From Deltaproteobacteria bacterium (GTDB taxonomy: Bacteria; Myxococcota_A; Polyangia; HGW-17): 8,019 nucleotides of DNA. A program made the translations under genes and the position numbers. The stretch spans positions 1 through 8,019 of the forward strand of contig QKIM01000137.1 of NCBI GenBank assembly GCA_003249585.1. The letters run 5' to 3'. Positions 5,945 to 8,019 of this stretch are shown here, piece after piece. Within the stretch, counting starts at the first letter, position 1, and the number at the start of each line of letters is the position of its first letter. Under the pieces are notes generated by a model. The model searched no databases. It was given only the letters and a program-made list of their open reading frames with translations, and was not told where the DNA came from.

Positions 5945-7216
5945 TCACTGGGCGGCGCGGCGCCGTGCCGCGAGGGCGGCGGTGACGGGCTCGAGGACGA
6001 AGACCTTGTCCTTGGGGCGCACGGGCGTGAAGGGGTCCAGCTTCACGCCCGCGAGATCGCCGCGATGGGCCGAGGGCACAGGACGGCCGTCGGCATCCTG
6101 GATGCTCACGGCGCGACCCCGGGCGACCCCCGTGCGGGGACCTATGATGAGCACCTCGGTGCCCTCTACAAGCTCACCGGAGTGCATCTCCAGGTCAAAG
6201 ACGCCGATCTTCCCGTAGACGCGGGTCACCCGCCCAAGATAGACCTTGCGGTGGGTGGCGGCGGAGTTCTCCACGTCGGTGAACTCGGCCGGCCCCGGAG
6301 GACGCTCGTAGAACCCCGTATGGAACTTCTTGTTGTACACCGTGGAGAGGGCCTCCATGTCGGCGGCCAGGGCCGCGGCGTCGTAGGTGCCGGCGACGGC
6401 GCCGTCCAGGGCACGGCGGTAGATGCCGGTAACCGTGGAGACGTACTCGGGGCTGCGGCTGCGCCCTTCGATCTTGAGCAGCCCCACGCCGCTGGCCAGG
6501 ATGCGCTCCATAATGGGCAGCGTGCAGAGATCCCTGGGGCTCAGGAGGGTGGAGGCCTCCACGCGGAACTCCAGCTCCCGCTCGTCGTCCACGATGCGCC
6601 AGCTGCGCCGGCAGGGCTGGGTGCACTCCCCGCGGTTGCCCGACTTTCCGAAGGCGTGCTGGGAGAGGAAGCAGCGCCCGCTCACGGCCACGCACATGGC
6701 GCCGTGGGCGAAGATCTCCACGGCGAGGTCCGAGCCCCGCCGCCGCAGCTCGGCGATGAGGCCGGCGATGCGGTCCAGGGACAGCTCCCGGGCCAGGACC
6801 ACGGTGCGGGCCCCCAGCCGCTCGTAGTGGAGGGCCGTCTCCACGTTGGCCACGCTGGCCTGGGTGCTCACGTGGAGGGGCAGCCCCAGGGCTCTGGCCC
6901 GCTCCATGACCGCCGGGTCCCAGGCGATGACGGCGTCGACCCCTGCCTCGCGCGCCGCCGAGAGCACCCGCTCTGCACGCCCCAGCTCGTCGTCGTAGAC
7001 CTGGACGTTGAGGGTGAGGAAGGCCTTCGCGCCGGCGTCACGGGTGCGCCGCACCACCTCGGGGAGCTGGTTGAGCTGGAAGTTCCCCGCCGTGGCCCGC
7101 ATGTTGAAGAGGGTCGATCCGAAATAGACGGCGTCGGCGCCGGCGGCGAGCGCGGCGGTGAGGGATGAGAAGCTCCCTGCGGGGGCGAGGAGGAGAGGTC
7201 TTTTATGCATGATCAC
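5945..7216 (-). CDS. U32-family Fe-S protein, probable RNA (tRNA) hydroxylase of the TrhP/RlhA type
   Basis: This 423-residue protein begins with LLLAPAGS (8-15) and AGADAVYFG (25-33), typical of the U32 N-terminal barrel. The U32 signature is clear: E-I-F-A-H-G-A-M-C (167-175), SGRCFLS (179-185) and NRGECTQPCR (194-203). Cys175, Cys182, Cys198 and Cys202 are suited to bind a [4Fe-4S] cluster. SPRDLC (226-231) and KIEGR follow. A C-terminal beta-rich domain (about 325-420) starts at YLGRVTRVYG. The family is annotated as collagenase-like peptidases, but its E. coli members TrhP (tRNA ho5U34) and RlhA (23S rRNA ho5C2501) are RNA hydroxylation factors; length is nearer TrhP than the longer RlhA. 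The start is GTG at 7216 (GCAGG 5 nt upstream) or ATG at 7210; both give similar proteins. It is the first gene of the aro unit, 7 nt before aroF. The exact RNA target is not determined. Confidence 0.88.
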   Translation of the reverse strand: MIMHKRPLLLAPAGSFSSLTAALAAGADAVYFGSTLFNMRATAGNFQLNQLPEVVRRTRDAGAKAFLTLNVQVYDDELGRAERVLSAAREAGVDAVIAWDPAVMERARALGLPLHVSTQASVANVETALHYERLGARTVVLARELSLDRIAGLIAELRRRGSDLAVEIFAHGAMCVAVSGRCFLSQHAFGKSGNRGECTQPCRRSWRIVDDERELEFRVEASTLLSPRDLCTLPIMERILASGVGLLKIEGRSRSPEYVSTVTGIYRRALDGAVAGTYDAAALAADMEALSTVYNKKFHTGFYERPPGPAEFTDVENSAATHRKVYLGRVTRVYGKIGVFDLEMHSGELVEGTEVLIIGPRTGVARGRAVSIQDADGRPVPSAHRGDLAGVKLDPFTPVRPKDKVFVLEPVTAALAARRRAAQ

Positions 7217-7250
7217 GACGGCCTGCCGCGAGGCATCGGGCCGCTGCCCA

Positions 7251-7280
7251 CTTATATAGTATTGTTCGGTGGGGCTTCAA
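7251..7280 (-). promoter_or_regulatory. Candidate promoter of the U32-aro operon
   Basis: On the minus strand TTGAAG (7275-7280) is followed by the A/T-rich ACTATATAAG. This allows -10 hexamers TATATA (spacer 16) or TATAAG (spacer 18, 7251-7256). The start point would be near 7244, about 30 nt before the U32 start. The element overlaps the last codons and stop of the upstream membrane-protein gene and is one of the few A/T-rich patches in the locus. Confidence 0.4.
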
Positions 7281-8019
7281 GCCCGATTTCGGGTCTCGCC
7301 TGGGGATCGAAGGGATTCAGGCGTATGGCCAGGGAGAAGAGATAGGGGTAGTTCTCCCGCATGTGGTTCATGTAGTCCGCCCATTCCCGGACGATCAACT
7401 CGTAGACCCGCTTGATGTCCCCCTCGATGTGGCGCAGATCCGCCGCGGGGAGGTGGTCCGGATCCTCCCGGTGGTTCAACTCCTCGGACAGGTGAAACAC
7501 CGCCAGGAGCAGCTCGGTGAACCGGTCGTGCTCGAGGAGGTTCGGGTTCTCGAGCAGACTGAGCAGAAACTGGCGCTTCTCCAGCAGGAGATCACGCAAA
7601 AGCCGCAGATCCTTCCCGGTGACATCGATGGAGCAGCCGTGCGCGGCCAGATTCTTCTTGAGCCGTGGGAAGGACTCCCGGGAGAAATCGGCGCCCTTGA
7701 ACTGCCGTCGGGTGACGTCGCAGGTGGCGTCGTACTCCATGAGGGTCCGGATCAGGGGCTGGCCGAGCTCGCTGAAGAAGACGCCGATGAGCATGTTGAG
7801 CTTCTCGAGCAGCACCTTCTTCTCCCGCTCGCTCAGCACCCGGTGGATGATGACGGTGACCAGCAGGACCTCGACGGGCACGAAGGCGATGTCGCTCACG
7901 AGATAGACGAAGATGTGGTGTGCGTCCCTGAAGATGAGATAGTGCAGCAAATAGAAGAGCGCCGACAGCATCAGCAGGGATCCGATGAGCATGGCCTGCC
8001 AGGAGTGAAGAAACCGCTT
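7252..8019 (-). CDS. Two-helix membrane protein of unknown function, 5' end cut by the right window edge
   Basis: The frame is open to the window edge. The 255 visible residues begin KRFLHSWQAM, and the first internal ATG is at 7992. Numbered from that Met, a first membrane segment spans about 1-21 (LIGSLLMLSALFYLLHYLIF) and a second about 27-50 (FVYLVSDIAF.PVEVLLVTVII). They are joined by a short RDAHH loop, so both ends probably face the cytoplasm. A charged segment HRVLSEREKKVLLEKLN follows, then a mostly helical soluble domain (about 60-235) with LLRDLLLEKRQFLLSLLENPN and a region rich in His, Glu and Asp. I recognise no catalytic motif. Because residues before the ATG at 7992 continue the helix naturally, the true start is probably outside the window. 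It ends 35 nt before the U32 gene on the same strand, with a promoter candidate over its stop, so cotranscription with aro is possible but not required. Confidence 0.75.
   Translation of the reverse strand, partial: KRFLHSWQAMLIGSLLMLSALFYLLHYLIFRDAHHIFVYLVSDIAFVPVEVLLVTVIIHRVLSEREKKVLLEKLNMLIGVFFSELGQPLIRTLMEYDATCDVTRRQFKGADFSRESFPRLKKNLAAHGCSIDVTGKDLRLLRDLLLEKRQFLLSLLENPNLLEHDRFTELLLAVFHLSEELNHREDPDHLPAADLRHIEGDIKRVYELIVREWADYMNHMRENYPYLFSLAIRLNPFDPQARPEIGLEAPPNNTI

Noticed and set aside
5945..7216. Reading the U32 protein as a secreted collagenase-like protease.
   Set aside because: There is no signal peptide. The four-Cys cluster and overall layout fit the RNA-hydroxylation members of the family, and the context is intracellular metabolism.

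Overview
The window is GC-rich bacterial DNA dominated by one aromatic-amino-acid (shikimate/chorismate) gene cluster on the minus strand. Read in the direction of transcription (high to low coordinates), the order is: a two-helix membrane protein of unknown function (cut by the right edge), a U32-family Fe-S protein of the RNA-hydroxylase type, DAHP synthase (aroF), 3-dehydroquinate synthase (aroB), a fused dehydroquinase/shikimate dehydrogenase (aroDE), EPSP synthase (aroA) and shikimate kinase (aroK). An FHA-domain gene then lies on the plus strand. Beyond it, at the left edge, are the first 29 codons of what looks like chorismate synthase (aroC), again on the minus strand and cut by the window. 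All seven steps from PEP plus erythrose-4-phosphate to chorismate are therefore represented, provided the truncated aroC is intact outside the window.

The aro genes are packed as one translationally coupled unit. aroF/aroB and aroDE/aroA share ATGA overlaps, aroA/aroK shares a GTGA overlap, aroB/aroDE overlap by 13 nt, and only 7 nt separate the U32 gene from aroF. A candidate promoter for the unit overlaps the stop codon of the upstream membrane-protein gene (7251-7280). A second regulatory region sits in the 158-bp gap between aroC and the FHA gene. It holds two back-to-back promoter candidates and a repeated CCCGGGACA element, one copy in each promoter, 63 bp apart.

How the genes work together: AroF, AroB, AroDE, AroA, AroK and AroC make chorismate. 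The U32 protein may be a consumer of the pathway, because the E. coli tRNA hydroxylase TrhP of this family needs prephenate, a product of chorismate. The FHA/zinc-ribbon protein has no obvious metabolic role and probably binds phosphothreonine partners.

The organism cannot be named from this sequence. It is a GC-rich bacterium that uses a short type I-beta DAHP synthase without an allosteric domain, a type I dehydroquinase fused to shikimate dehydrogenase, and a short divergent EPSP synthase. No RNA genes, mobile elements or CRISPR arrays were seen. This looks like a core metabolic locus with unusual architecture and several divergent active-site motifs, not a wholly new system.
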